Part shown: positions 22,341 through 33,418 of the stretch, one piece after another | Layout of the letters: the number at the start of each line of letters is the position of its first letter | How positions within the stretch are numbered: position 1 is the first letter of the stretch | NCBI GenBank assembly: GCA_029207755.1 | Contig: JARCOQ010000002.1 | Span: 90,681,087 to 90,745,086, forward strand | DNA: 64,000 nucleotides | Source: Chamaea fasciata | Taxonomy: Eukaryota; Chordata; Aves; Passeriformes; Sylviidae | Direction: 5' to 3' | Made by a program: the position numbers and the translations under genes | The notes under the pieces: model-generated | Told to the model about the DNA's origin: nothing | Database searches by the model: none | Seen by the model: the letters and a program-made list of their open reading frames with translations, nothing else

Positions 22341-25300
22341 TTAACCTGGGGACAGCTCCCTTCCACTGGTACTGTCCCCTGAAACGACTTTGATGTCCAC
22401 TCCTATTTCGGAAAGCTCTTCATTGGGTGGGCTAAAACAATTGGTCCCCTAAAACAATCACAATGGCCTCTTGCACCAAGGACAGCTCCTCTTCGCATGT
22501 GCTGTCCCCATGATTGACTTCAAGGGCCTCTTCCACTGAGGACAGCTCCTCGTCATTTGGGCTGTCCCCTGGAATGACCATGATGGCCACTTGCCCTGGG
22601 GACAGCTCCCTTTCACTGGTACTGTCCCTGGAAGCGACTTGGATGTCCACTTCTATTTTGGACAACTCCTCATCAGTTGGGCTGTTTCCTGAAACGACCA
22701 CAATGGCCTCTTGCACCGAGGACAGCTCCTCATCAGTTGGGCTGTCCCCCGAAATGACCATGATGGCCACTTGCCCTGGGGACAGCTCCTCTTCACTTGC
22801 ACTGTCTCCTGAAGCGACTTTGATGTCTACTTCTATTTCTGGCACCTCCTCATTGGTTGGGCTGTCCCCCGGAATGACCATGATGGCCACTTGCCCTGGA
22901 GACAACTCCCCTTCACTGGCACTGTCCCATGAAGCAACTTTGATGTCCACTCCTGTTTCGGACAGCTCCTCATTGGTTGGGATGTCCCCCAGAATGACCA
23001 TGAGAGCCACTTACCCTGGGGAAAGCTCCTGTCCACTGGAACTGTCTCCTGAAGCGACTTTGATGTCCACTTTTATTTTAGACAGCTCCGTATCGGTTAG
23101 ACTGTTCCCTGAAACGACCACAATGGCCACTTGCACCGAGGACAGCTCCTCATCGGCTGGGCTGTCCCCCGGAATGACCATGATGGCCACCTGCCCTGAG
23201 GACAGCTCCCCTTCACTGGCACTGTCCCCTGAAGCGACTTTGATGTCCACTTCTATTTTGGACAACTCTTCATCATTTGGGCTGTCCACTGAAACGATCA
23301 CAATGGCCTCTTGCACCGAGGACAACTCCTCTTCACATGTGCTGTCCCCATGAGTGACCACAAGGGCCACTTCCACTGAGGACAGCTCCTCATAATTTGG
23401 GCTGTCCCTGAGAATGACCGTGATGGCCACTTGCCCTGGGGACAGCTCCCCTTCACTAGTACTGTCCCCTGAGGTGACTTGGCTGTCCACTTCTATTTTG
23501 GACAGCTCCTCATCGGCCGGGTTGTTCCCTGAAATGACCATAATGGCCTCTTGCACCAAGGACAGCTCCTCATGGGTTGGGCCGTTCCCTGAAATGACCA
23601 TGATGGCCACTTGCACCAAGGACAGCCCCTCTTCACTGCCACTGTCCCCTGAAGCGACTAGGATGTCCACTTCTATTTTGGACAACTCCTTGTCATTTGG
23701 GCTGTCCCCCGGAATGACCATGATTGCCACTTGCCCTGGGGACAGCTCCCTTTCACTGGTACTGTCCCCTGAAGCGACTAGGATGTCCACTTCTATTTTG
23801 GACAACTCCTCATCGGTTGGGCTGTCCCCTGAAATGATCACAATGGTCTCTTGCACCGAGGACAACTCCTCTTCGCATGTGCTGTCCCCATGATTGACCT
23901 TAAGGGCCACATCCACTGAGGACAGCTCCTCGTCATTTGGGCTGTCCTCCAGAATGACCATGATGGCCACTTGCCCTGGGGACAGCTCCCCTTCACTGGT
24001 ACTGTCCCCTGAAGCGACTTTGATGTCCACTTCCATTTTGGACAACTCCTCATCAGTTGGGCTGTCCCCTGAAATGATCACAATGGCCTCTTGCACCGAG
24101 GACAGCTTTTCTTTGCATGTGCTGTCCCCATGATTGACCTCAAGGGCCTCTTCCAATGAGTGTAGCTCCTCATCATTTGGGCTGTCCCCTGGAATGACCA
24201 TGATGGCCACTTGCCCTGGGGACAGCTCCCTTTCACTGGCACTGTCCTCTGAAGTGACTTTGATGTCCACTTCTATTTCGGACAGCTCCTCATCGGTTGG
24301 GCTGTTCCCTGAAACGACCACAATGGCCACTTGCACCGAGGACAGCTGCTCATCAGTTGGGCTGTCCCCCGGAATGACCATGATGGCCACTTGCCCTGGG
24401 GACCGCGCCCCTTCACTGGCACTGTCCCCTGAAGAGACTTTGATGTCCGCTTTTATTTTGGAGAGCTCCTCATCGGTTGGGCTGTCCACTGAAACGACCA
24501 CAATGGCCACTTGCACCGAGGACAGCTGCTCATCAGTTGGGCTGTCCTCCAGAATGACCGTGATGGCCACTTGCCCTGGGGACAGCTCCCCTTCACTGGT
24601 ACTGTCCCCTGAAGCGACTTTGATGTCCACTTCTATTTCAGACAGCTCCTCATCGGTTGGGCTGTCCCCTGGAACAACCATGATGGCCACTTGCCCTGGG
24701 GACAGCTGCCTTTCACTGGCACTGTCCTCTGAAGCGATTTAGATGTCCACTTCTATTTCGGACAGCACTTCATAAGTTGGGCTGTTCCCTGAAGTACCAC
24801 AATGGCTTGCACCGAGGACAGCTGCTCATCGGTGCAAGCTGTCCCCCGAAATGACCATGATGGTTACTTGCCCTGGGGACAGCTCCCTTTCACTTGCACT
24901 TTCCCCTGCAGTGACTAGAATGTCGACTTCTATTTTGGACAACTCCTCATTGGTTGGGCTGTCCCCTGAAACGATCACAATGGCCTCTTGCACTGAGGAC
25001 AACTCCTCTTCACATGTGCTGTCCCCATGATTGACCTCAAGTGCCACTTCCACTGAGGATATCTCCTTCTCATTTGGGCTGTCCCCCAGAATGACCGTGA
25101 TGGCCACTTGCCCTGGGGACAGCTCCCCTTCACTGGTACTGTCCCCTGAAGCGACTTGGATGTCCACTTCTATTTCGGACTGCTCCTCATCAGTTGGGCT
25201 GCCCCTGAAACGACCACAATGGCCACTTGCACCAAGGACAGCTGCTCATTGGTTGGGCTGTCCCCCGAAATGACCATGATGGCCACTTTCCCTGGGGACA

Positions 25301-27054
25301 GCTCCCCTTCACTGGCACTGTCCTCAGAATCGACTTTGATGTCCACTTCTATTTCGGACAGCTCCTTGTCATTTGGGCTGTCCCCCGGAATGACCATGAT
25401 GGCCACTTGCTCTGGGGACAGCTCCCCTTCACTGGCACTGTCCGCTGAAGCGACTTTGATGTCCACTCCTATTTTGGACAGCTCTTCAACGGGTAGGCTG
25501 TCCCCTAAACCGATCACAATGGCAACTTGCACTGAGGACAACTCCTCTTTGCATGTGCTGTCCCCATGATTGACCTCAAGGACCTCTTCCAATGAGTGTA
25601 GCTCCTCATCATTTGGGCTGTCCCCTGGAATGACCATCATGGCCACTTGCCCTGGGGACAGCTCCCTTTCACTGGCACTGTCCTCTGAAGCGACCTTGAT
25701 GTCCACTTCTATTTCGGACAGCTCCTCATCGGTTGGGCTGTCCCCCAGAATGACCATGATGGCCACTTGCCCTGGGGACAACTCCCCTTCACTGGTACTG
25801 TCCCCGGAAGCGACTTTGATGTCCACTTTTATTTTGGACAGCTCCTCATCGGTTGGGCTGTTCCCTGAAACGACCACAATGGCCACTTGCACCGAGGACA
25901 GCTGCTCATCAGTTGGGCTGTCCCCCGGAATGATCATGATGGCCACGTGCCCTGGGGACAGCTCCCCTTCACTGGCACTGTCCCCTGAAGAGACTTTGAT
26001 GTCCACTTCTATTTTGGAGAGCTCCTCATCACTTGGACTGTCCCCTGAAATGGTCACAATGGCCACTTGCACCTAGGAGAACTCCTCTTTGCATGTGCTG
26101 TCCCCATGTTTGACCTCAATGGCCACTTCCACTGAGGACATCTCCTTCTCATTTGGGCTGTTCCCCAGAATGACCGTGATGGCCATTTGCCCTGGGGACA
26201 GCTCCCCTTCACTGGTACTGTCCCCTGAAGCGACTTTCATGTCCACTTCTATTTCGGACAGCTCCTCATAAGTTGGGCTTTTCCCTGAAACGACCACAAT
26301 GGCCACTTGCACCGAGGACAGCTGCTCATCGGTTGGGCTGTCCCCCAAAATGACCATGATGGCCACTTGCCCTGGGGACAGCTCCCCTTCACTGGCACTG
26401 TCTCCTGAAGCGACTTTGATGTCCACTTTTATTTTGGAGAGCTCCTCATTGGTTGGGCTGTCCCCTGAAATGATCACAATGGCCACTTGCACCGAGGACA
26501 ACTCGTCTTTGCATGTGCTGTCCCCATGATTGACCTCAAGGACCTCTTCCAATGAGTGCAGCTCCTCGTCATTTGGGCTGTCCCCTGGAATGACCATGAT
26601 GGCCACTTGCCCTGGGGACAGCTCCCCTTCACTGGTACTGTCCTCTGAAGCGACCTTGTTGTCCACTTCTATTTCAGACAGCTCCTCATCGGTTGGGCTG
26701 TCCCCCGGAATGACCATGATGGCCACTTGCTCTGGGGACAGCTCCCTTTCACTGGCACTGTCCCCTGAAGCGACAAGGATGTCCACTTCTATTTTGGACA
26801 ACTCCTCATCAGTTGGGCTGTCCCCTGAAATGATCACAATGGCCTCTTGCACCAAGGACAGCTTTTCTTTGCATGTGCTGTCCCCATGATTGACCTCAAG
26901 GGCCTCTTCAACTGAGGACAACTCCTTGTCATTCGGGCTGTCCCCCAGAATGACTGTGATGGCCACTTGCCCTGGGGACAGCTTCCTTTCACTGGCACTG
27001 TCCCCTGAAGCTACTTGGATGTCGAATTCTTTTTCGGACAACTTATCCTTTGGG
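22321..27054 (-). repeat. 60-bp coding minisatellite, about 77 units plus a degenerate pair
   Basis: The period is exactly 60 bp (20 codons) over about 4.6 kb. Four unit classes can be read on the minus strand: a (SKIEVDIKVASGDS), b (SPGQVAIMVIPGDS), c (SSVQVAIVVVSGDS, with variant c' SSVQEAIVIISGDS) and d (SSVEVALEVNHGDS). Most are followed by a PTDEEL-, TSEGEL- or TCEEEL-type spacer. By hand I count 25 a, 24 b, one b/c hybrid, 9 c, 9 c' and 9 d. In coding order every module begins with a and is one of ab, abc or abdc'. One further degenerate a-b pair lies at 22321-22440. The absence of stops in the consensus unit keeps both strands largely open. Confidence 0.95.
23011..24690 (-). CDS. Longest uninterrupted segment of copy B repeat frame
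   Basis: About 560 codons are open between TAA at 24739-24741 and TAA at 23011-23013, all made of the 20-residue units. There is no ATG start of its own: the frame enters from the preceding units. It is best read as a segment of exon 2. Confidence 0.4.
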   Translation of the reverse strand: MAIMVVPGDSPTDEELSEIEVDIKVASGDSTSEGELSPGQVAITVILEDSPTDEQLSSVQVAIVVVSVDSPTDEELSKIKADIKVSSGDSASEGARSPGQVAIMVIPGDSPTDEQLSSVQVAIVVVSGNSPTDEELSEIEVDIKVTSEDSASERELSPGQVAIMVIPGDSPNDEELHSLEEALEVNHGDSTCKEKLSSVQEAIVIISGDSPTDEELSKMEVDIKVASGDSTSEGELSPGQVAIMVILEDSPNDEELSSVDVALKVNHGDSTCEEELSSVQETIVIISGDSPTDEELSKIEVDILVASGDSTSERELSPGQVAIMVIPGDSPNDKELSKIEVDILVASGDSGSEEGLSLVQVAIMVISGNGPTHEELSLVQEAIMVISGNNPADEELSKIEVDSQVTSGDSTSEGELSPGQVAITVILRDSPNYEELSSVEVALVVTHGDSTCEEELSSVQEAIVIVSVDSPNDEELSKIEVDIKVASGDSASEGELSSGQVAIMVIPGDSPADEELSSVQVAIVVVSGNSLTDTELSKIKVDIKVASGDSSSGQELSPG

Positions 27055-27376
27055 CTGTCCCCTGAAACGACTGCAATGGCATCTTCTACTGAGGACAGCT
27101 CCTTGTCCAGCATGCTGTCCCCTGGAATTACCTCAATGGGCTCTTCATCTGGGGACAGCTCCAGTTCAGTGTTGCTATCCCCGGGGGAGAGCTCGCTGGC
27201 CTGTTCTTCTTGCGACAGCTCCTCATCACTTGTGCTGTCTACTTGAACAAGCTCGATGTCATCTTGCCCTGGGGACAGCTCCTGGGCACTCCTGCTGTCC
27301 CCTCTGAAGTGCTCAGTGTCATCATCTTGATGATCCACTGCCTTATCTTTGAGGTTGTGTTCCACAGCACAAGCCC
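27055..27376 (-). CDS. Copy B exon 2, N-terminal unexpanded part
   Basis: It follows the acceptor CTGCCCATCCCCTCAG and starts ACAVEHNLKDKAVDHQDDD, homologous to ARAVEHSLMATVLEKQDND of copy A. Several diverged 20-residue units follow (ELVQVDSTSDEELS, ELSPGDSNTELELS, IEVIPGDSMLDKELS). These diverged units probably preserve the ancestral, pre-expansion state. Confidence 0.55.
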
Positions 27377-27736
27377 CTGAGGGGATGGGCAGAACAGACA
27401 GCACCTGCCAGCTCGGGGACACATGGGCTGTGCCCTCCTGTGCCACCCTGAGCGGGTGCAGGAACACCCTGGGCTCCAAGCTTTATGGCTGCCCAGGACC
27501 GGGGCTGCAGGGCTGCGTCCCCTTCTCCCCTGCGCTCCCCAGCTCTGTGCCCTGGCTCTCAGTGTCCCTGGGGCTCACCAGGCTGGGCACTGCTGTCAGC
27601 CGTGGCAGTGGTGGCAGCCGCGGCAGCCTGTCTCCACAGGGGGACAGGGCCTGGCTCCGGCTGTCCTCTGATGGTGCCTGCAGCTGCCTTAGCTGCACCT
27701 TGGGACCTTGAGTTGTTCAAGGTTTTTAGGTCCTAC

Positions 27737-27959
27737 CTTTGGCTGCCCGAGGTGGGATCTTGATGGGCATCAGTGAAGAGCAGGAAGAGGAGGAGGAGGC
27801 GTGGGATGGAGTCGGCTCCCTTGACAGAGCGAAGATTCTGGCCCTGTCCATCCACTGGGCTCTCCTTCCTGCCTCATTATTCCCTCTTGGCCTCCTCCGC
27901 AGGCTCAGCAGTGGCCCTTGGGCAGGCTGGGAGTTCGGGTTCTCCTTCTCCTTGCTCAT
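27737..27959 (-). CDS. Copy B putative exon 1
   Basis: An ATG at 27959-27957 in good Kozak context (AAAATGA) opens MSKEKENPNSQPAQGP and continues through RRRPRGNNEAGRRAQW, a Ser-rich run and PIKIPPRAAK. It ends one base into a codon at the donor CCAAAG|GTAGGA. That phase matches exactly the acceptor at 27377, giving a Gly at the junction. The frame is also open upstream to 28106 without an ATG. The match of donor, acceptor and phase is my main reason to propose this exon. No transcript evidence is available. Confidence 0.5.
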
Positions 27960-28620
27960 TTTCTGAACAATTTCCGTCTTCCTTGAGCACAGACGGATCC
28001 AGGGAGCTGCTTCCTCCTCAGAGAGTGGCTCGCCTGGAACTGGGCACCCCAGGGCTCTGTGCCCCTTAGCTACCCTCAGAGCCAGGGTGGGGCTCCCTGA
28101 TGTCACAAGGGCCTCTGGCCACCACCTTGTCCCGCATCACAAAGGGCCCCGACACTGAGAGCCCCTGTCAGAAAGGGCCACCCCTGGCACCCCAACAACA
28201 TCGGAGCAGGCAGGAAGTGGCACAGAGCAGTGCCCACACTTGTGGCCTTGTGGCCCCTGCTGTGCCCAGAGCCCTGAGGGGCTTTGGCCACACTCCCACA
28301 CGGCAGCCCCAGCCCCACGGGGCAGAGCCCTGGGTTTGCAGGCTGCACTGCCCTGGGGCATGAGGAATTGGCTGCACGGATGTGCCAGGGACTTGTGGGC
28401 AGTGGCTTTGAGCTTTGAGCTGCAGGAGGCCGGGACCAGGGCTGTCTCTCAGGGCTCTGCCCGGCCACCGGGGCTCCTCACTGCCTTTAGTGATGACACC
28501 CAGGGCCACCGAGCGCAGCCTCTGCGCTTTTGCCGGGGATGGGAAGCTGAGTAGGGCAGGGCCACCATGCAAGGACGAGGCCATCCACAGGCAGCTGTAC
28601 TTTTGCTCTGCAAATGCGGA
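27960..28620. other. GC-rich region upstream of copy B
   Basis: Would be the promoter side of copy B. GC-rich with several overlapping open frames on both strands and no TATA-like box recognised. Nothing else can be supported. Confidence 0.4.
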
Positions 28621-30980
28621 GACTACAGTAATGTGTTCCCTCCTTTCCACTTTTGTGTTAATTCATTCTTCTTTCTGTATCTGTCCTTTCGTGTTTCCTT
28701 GTTCGTTTCTATGCCCTCTGTTATTTTGATATTGCCTTCTCTTCACTTTTTGACAGCTTTTAAAAATTAAAGAAATGAGAGAGACCTTATACTACCCATT
28801 TTCTTGGGTTGGTGTGTTTCTCAATGACTGATTACTACCCTTAAAGGTTTGTTACAGCACAGACCTAAAGCACAAATGCCCCCCCTGCAGCCCCTCTGCT
28901 GCCAGCCTCCTCCATTGATACTCCACACAACATACTCCTTTGGCATCCGAAAATCACCCTCAAACTGCATCTCTGAGTAAAAAGGAGTGTTAAAAAAGAA
29001 ATCTCAGTGCAGTAGGAGGAGACTTCTGGGATAAGCAGTATTTCTACTGGGCTCCTCATCCCTCTGTCCAATAAATGTCTCTGCCTGTCTCTCCGTAGTC
29101 TTCTACCTACAAACTTAAAATTGTAGGCTTCCTAGTGAAGATGTTCTGCATGAGGGAATTACATATCTTCTGCTTTTGCTACAGCATAATAATGATAATA
29201 ATAATAATAACAATAATAACGATAATAATGGCAGCACTACTGCACTTGCTTTTCTTTGTTCTGTAGAATACATTCCAACTAAAAAATATTGCTCAGTTAG
29301 ACCCATTAGAGAGATTTTAATTTGTAAAATATTTTCTTAGGATCTTTTTGATGAATTCTCAAACCAGATTTTCACAGCTGGATTTCAAAATTAATGCAGC
29401 AAGCCATCGTTTTTGTGCAGTATATCACTCTGAATTCTCATGTCTGGCCTTACCAGATTTTTTTTCTTTGAATTCTAAATGACTCAATAACAACAGTATC
29501 AGCACTATCTCTGCAGTTGAGTTCATATAGCAATACAAAAATGTTTGCTCTCTTTCAGGTGAATAAGACCCAACTCTGATCCCCAAAGGGGTTCAAAACC
29601 AGCACAAGGATAGCTATATTTTACTAAATTAAGAAATAACAGGACCATTTTGGTATCACCAAATCATACCCTTTGCTAGCAGGCAAGTAGACTTAATTGG
29701 ATTTACCTTGTGAAATATTTAACTCTGCCCAGTGAAATGCAAGGAACATTTCAAGCAGAAAGAACTTGAAAACAGACATAAGATGAATAACTTTGGTATT
29801 TCCGTTGGGGTGAATTGGACTTGGAGATTACTATATTCCACTTTTACTGAATGATGTCTTGTGACAACTCACCTTGGATAATACAGCTGAAAAACTGAAA
29901 TGAGTTGTGATGTTATTGTGGGCAAGAGGCAATGATGGGAAGGAGGTTCTTGTCATTATGCAAGGGCTCCAGAGGTGCTAGATTGCTGTGCTGGAACTGA
30001 CAATCATAAATTGACCCTTTTTTTGTATGTGTTTGGGTACTACTGCTGCTTGCTTAAATGATCTAAGTGACTGCTTTTATTTAGACTAGGCAGAACTAGT
30101 GGAAACTCCTGACAGCCCAGTTCTTCCCCCTGAGCCATAGGAAGATAGACACGACACTGCTGGTGGGCAACAGAAAGGAATTCTCCCCGTTCAAAATGCC
30201 TGGAGAACCAGTGGGTAGGTCTCTCATCTCAGGCCTGTCAGCGGGGAATAAAAGAGAAAGGGTAGATTGCCCTTGTTTTTTCTCCTCCTTTTTACATCAG
30301 ACCACTGCACTGTCAGGCATCACATGCCTGTGTACATCTTACTGTCATTTTCTTGGCTGGGAAGATTAGTTTGGAAATATTTTATCTGCACAAATTTACC
30401 TGACGCAAATTTGTGCGTGAGTGCTTTCAGAATGTAAATTATAATTTTCCTTTATGCAATGATGCTCTAAAACACAAATCAAAAGTCCAAAAATCACTTG
30501 TGCAAAAGATGTTGCTTCTGCTAGTACCCTTTTAAACAAGTGTGTAGTATTCTGTTTGCTCAGAAAACACAATTTGTTCTGAAATCCAGTGCAGATTGGA
30601 ATAAATAACACAAGTCCATACAGTTGCAGTAGATCACAAATCGTGCTTCGAGACTGAACTAAACTTTGCCTTCAAATGGACATTAACAAACTATCCCCAA
30701 GGGCATTCTAGCCATCACCTGTGCCTCAAACAGTGATGTCAAGGAGTGACATCTCTTCCCAAGATGCTGATAAGTGAAGGGGGTGGTCTTTCTTCAGCTA
30801 AGAGCCATGTTTTTATAGGTCTGGACTGGGAATTCATTTAAACAGGTTCCTTCAGATGTGGCAGAAAAATAGATCATTGGCAAATCCTGTTATGAGTGAC
30901 TCAATTGCATCTGTATATCTTGAAATAAAGAAGTAGTTGAAATTAATGGAAAATTTCTTCATGGTTATAATTTTAACTTT
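28621..30980. other. Intergenic, nothing coding
   Basis: AT-rich sequence with an imperfect (AAT)n microsatellite at about 29186-29230. No gene or clear transposon recognised. Confidence 0.55.
29186..29230 (+). repeat. (AAT)n imperfect microsatellite
   Basis: Runs of AATAATGATAATAATAATAA with C and G interruptions. Confidence 0.85.
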
Positions 30981-30999
30981 GGTCTTTGGAAACCAAGAT

Positions 31000-31550
31000 G
31001 GAAAAATATGTCTTGCTGGCAACAGGTTTCAGTAGTCAAGAATTGCTGTAATTCCATACGCACTAAAACTTTCCAGCTTGTCAACAAGGATTTTTTAGGA
31101 GATGCTGTCAAATGCCTTGCTAAAATCAAAGTAGTGTTTTCTCCACAGTTCTCCCCTCATCTATCAAGCAAGTTGTTTCATTATAGAAGGCAATAATTCA
31201 ATATGGTTTGTCTTAGTCACCTTCTTGACCTTACTTTGCTTGGACATACCTTCCATGTGGGCACAGCTTTTCCCAGAAAAAGTGTGAGCTTGGCTGGTGA
31301 GTAGTTTCCCAGATCTTTCTTTGGTAGATGATCATAAATTAGACTTTTCCTACTTGTCTGGCACTCTGACCTGCATGATATTTCAAAGATGATAAAAAGC
31401 AGTTTTGCATTGAGGTTAACCAGCTTTTTCAGCTCCTTCATCTGTACCTTATGAGGTCCCATAGCCTTGTAAATACTGGGTTGGTACAGATGGTCCCTAA
31501 GTCAGCTCTCCTCCACTTCTGGTAAAAATTGCATATCTACATTTTCTGTT
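31000..31550 (-). mobile_element. CR1 LINE fragment, reverse-transcriptase region
   Basis: Antisense of the CR1 RT region. The plus strand carries the familiar GATGCTGTCAAATGCCTTGC, GTAGTTTCCCAGATC and TTATGAGGTCCCATAGCCTTG motifs. The minus strand reads DLGNYSPAKLTLFLGK, a decayed form of the NYRPVSLTSVLGK motif of CR1 ORF2. It has several disruptions and is old. Confidence 0.8.
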
Positions 31551-32640
31551 CTTCTAAACCTGCTGATATATCGCTAGTTGTTAAAACGAGCATTTCCTGT
31601 CATTTAATTATTTTATAAAAATGTAGCTTTTCACTTTAACCTTCATTTTTTTCTTATTATGACCATAGTTCCCCTGCTACAGACAGAAGACTTTTATGTC
31701 ACCTGACACAATTCAGCCGCAAATAAAAATACTTCATTTTTTTCATGTAGAAGTCACTAAAATAGTTTTTGTGGACAAGTGAATCCAGGTTCTGCACCAA
31801 GACCTTATGCTACCTGGGTAAGAACTGCTAAAAAACCACAGAGGAAACATTAAATAACTGTGTGAAGGTGATAGAAAAGGCAAGTGGGCTTTATTTTCTG
31901 AACCACCGTTTCTCACTCAAGGCTGAAATTCAAAAGTAAAAACAAAGCAGAAGAGTCTGCCCTGGGTGTGTGTGAAGTTTGGATATGTTGGGCTGATGAA
32001 GAGGGCTCTGTGCCATGGGCATCAAGGCAGGTGCTAGTGCAGGCAGGGCTGGTAGCTGCAGAGATGTGCTGCCTGCTGGAAAGGCAGGACCAGCTCTGGG
32101 GCTGACACGTCTCCCAAGGAGACCAGGAAAAAGTTTTGCAGACTTTAGGAGCTCACACTGAGGCAAAATACAACCCAGCAAAAGAAGGAGGTGGGGGAAA
32201 AGCACAGGCATTGATATGGCCACACGTAGCCTGTGTGGTATGCAAAGGGAGGGTGAGGCAACTGAGGAGGAATTTCAATTCGCAGACTTGTTCTCAGGGA
32301 AGATTTCCCACGATTTCACTGCAAGTTCTGCCAATATGAAAACGAGGACTGGTCCCATGTGAGGTTCCACCACCACCTCACCGCACCAATGCAGAAACAC
32401 ATTACATTCAGGAAGGGTATGCGAGCTCTGTGCTAAATCCACAACAAAGCTGATTTTGAAACGGTTTTAATGATAGACAATCTGCATACCAATTGACTCG
32501 TTTGCGTATACAATAGCTTGGAACAATACCAGAGAAATATGTAAAAAGTCTGCAATGCTGTATGACAATAGCTTCCAAGTATGCTGACCTTCTGCAAACG
32601 AAACAAATGAAAAGTACAGTACTCTTTTGATGAGGCATTA
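31551..32640. other. Intergenic, nothing recognised
   Basis: Mixed-composition non-coding sequence without a supported gene. Confidence 0.5.
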
Positions 32641-32689
32641 ATGAAGGATTAAAAGCGGATACAGCTGCATCACACGAGCACTGTTTTCA

Positions 32690-32945
32690 CTCCACGCCTT
32701 GTCCGTAATTACAGCAGAAGCACTGCGTGGGGCAGGCAGCGAGCACACGCTGTAACACGCCCGTGTTTTACAGCATGCAGGGAGCTGCGGTGCGGCCGGA
32801 GCCATCCCGTCCCCGCACGGGCCGCGCTGCCCCCGGGACATCCCCGGGCGGGGACCGCCGCCGAGCGGGCACGGCAAGGGGCTCTGCAGAAAGGATTTCT
32901 GAAATGCATCCCTGCAGCCGCGCCGCCACAATGCGAGAGGTTAAA
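32690..32945. promoter_or_regulatory. Isolated CpG-rich islet
   Basis: About 250 bp packed with CpG (for example GCGGTGCGGCCGGAGCC, CCCCGGGCGGGGACCGCCGC, CAGCCGCGCCGCCACAATGC) within otherwise CpG-poor AT-rich DNA. It could be a promoter of a non-coding RNA or an orphan CpG island. No convincing exon with a donor was identified next to it. Confidence 0.5.
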
Positions 32946-33280
32946 CAGAAGGCAAGCATGTGAAGCCTAGAGAAAAACATGATTAAAAAGCGAACGGAAA
33001 GGACATGGAAACTTGTGCAACTGCTTTGTCACCGGAGATCAGACATTGTGCATAACAGCTGCGGAGAGCAGGCTTGGTGGAAGAGTTTGTAGGCTGGACC
33101 GCAGCATCTCTCTGTGCAAGACAATACTGTAGTGTGCAACTACCCCATTCATTTCAAGAGATTTGAGCTGCTTGAAGTGGTGCTCAAATCCTCAGTGACT
33201 ACTTAAGGTTTTGCTCTTACCCTGCTGTCTTCCCTAGGTATCTGCCTCAAGAGTAGGAAGGCATGACATATATCCATGGA
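32946..33280. other. Non-coding sequence next to CpG islet
   Basis: No ORF or repeat recognised. Confidence 0.4.
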
Positions 33281-33287
33281 ACACAAA

Positions 33288-33418
<131 letters not shown>

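Larger units (their letters stand above)
20808..27959 (-). pseudogene. Acidic repeat-protein gene, copy B, with expanded 60-bp coding minisatellite
   Basis: Unrecognised gene, tandem sister of copy A. Proposed structure: exon 1 at 27959-27737, a 360-bp intron, then a giant exon 2 from 27376 to about 21679. Exon 2 holds a degenerate N-terminal repeat region, about 77 units of 20 residues, the unique acidic block and the end KVLEWL. A further open block runs 21674-20808. The frame is broken by TAG (26073-26075), a one-base deletion near 25200, irregular indels at 24781-24835, TAA (24739-24741), TAA (23011-23013), a disturbance near 22432-22450, TAA (22341-22343) and TGA (21318-21320). As written it cannot yield one full-length protein. 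It is either a decaying gene, a site of collapsed or mis-assembled repeats, or a gene using splicing within the array. The composition predicts a disordered, acidic and heavily phosphorylatable protein. No localisation signal was seen. Confidence 0.6.

Noticed and set aside
22441..27054. Regular 60-bp direct repeats suggesting a CRISPR-like array
   Set aside because: There are no unique spacers: units abut directly, encode a continuous 20-residue pattern and lie in a vertebrate genome.
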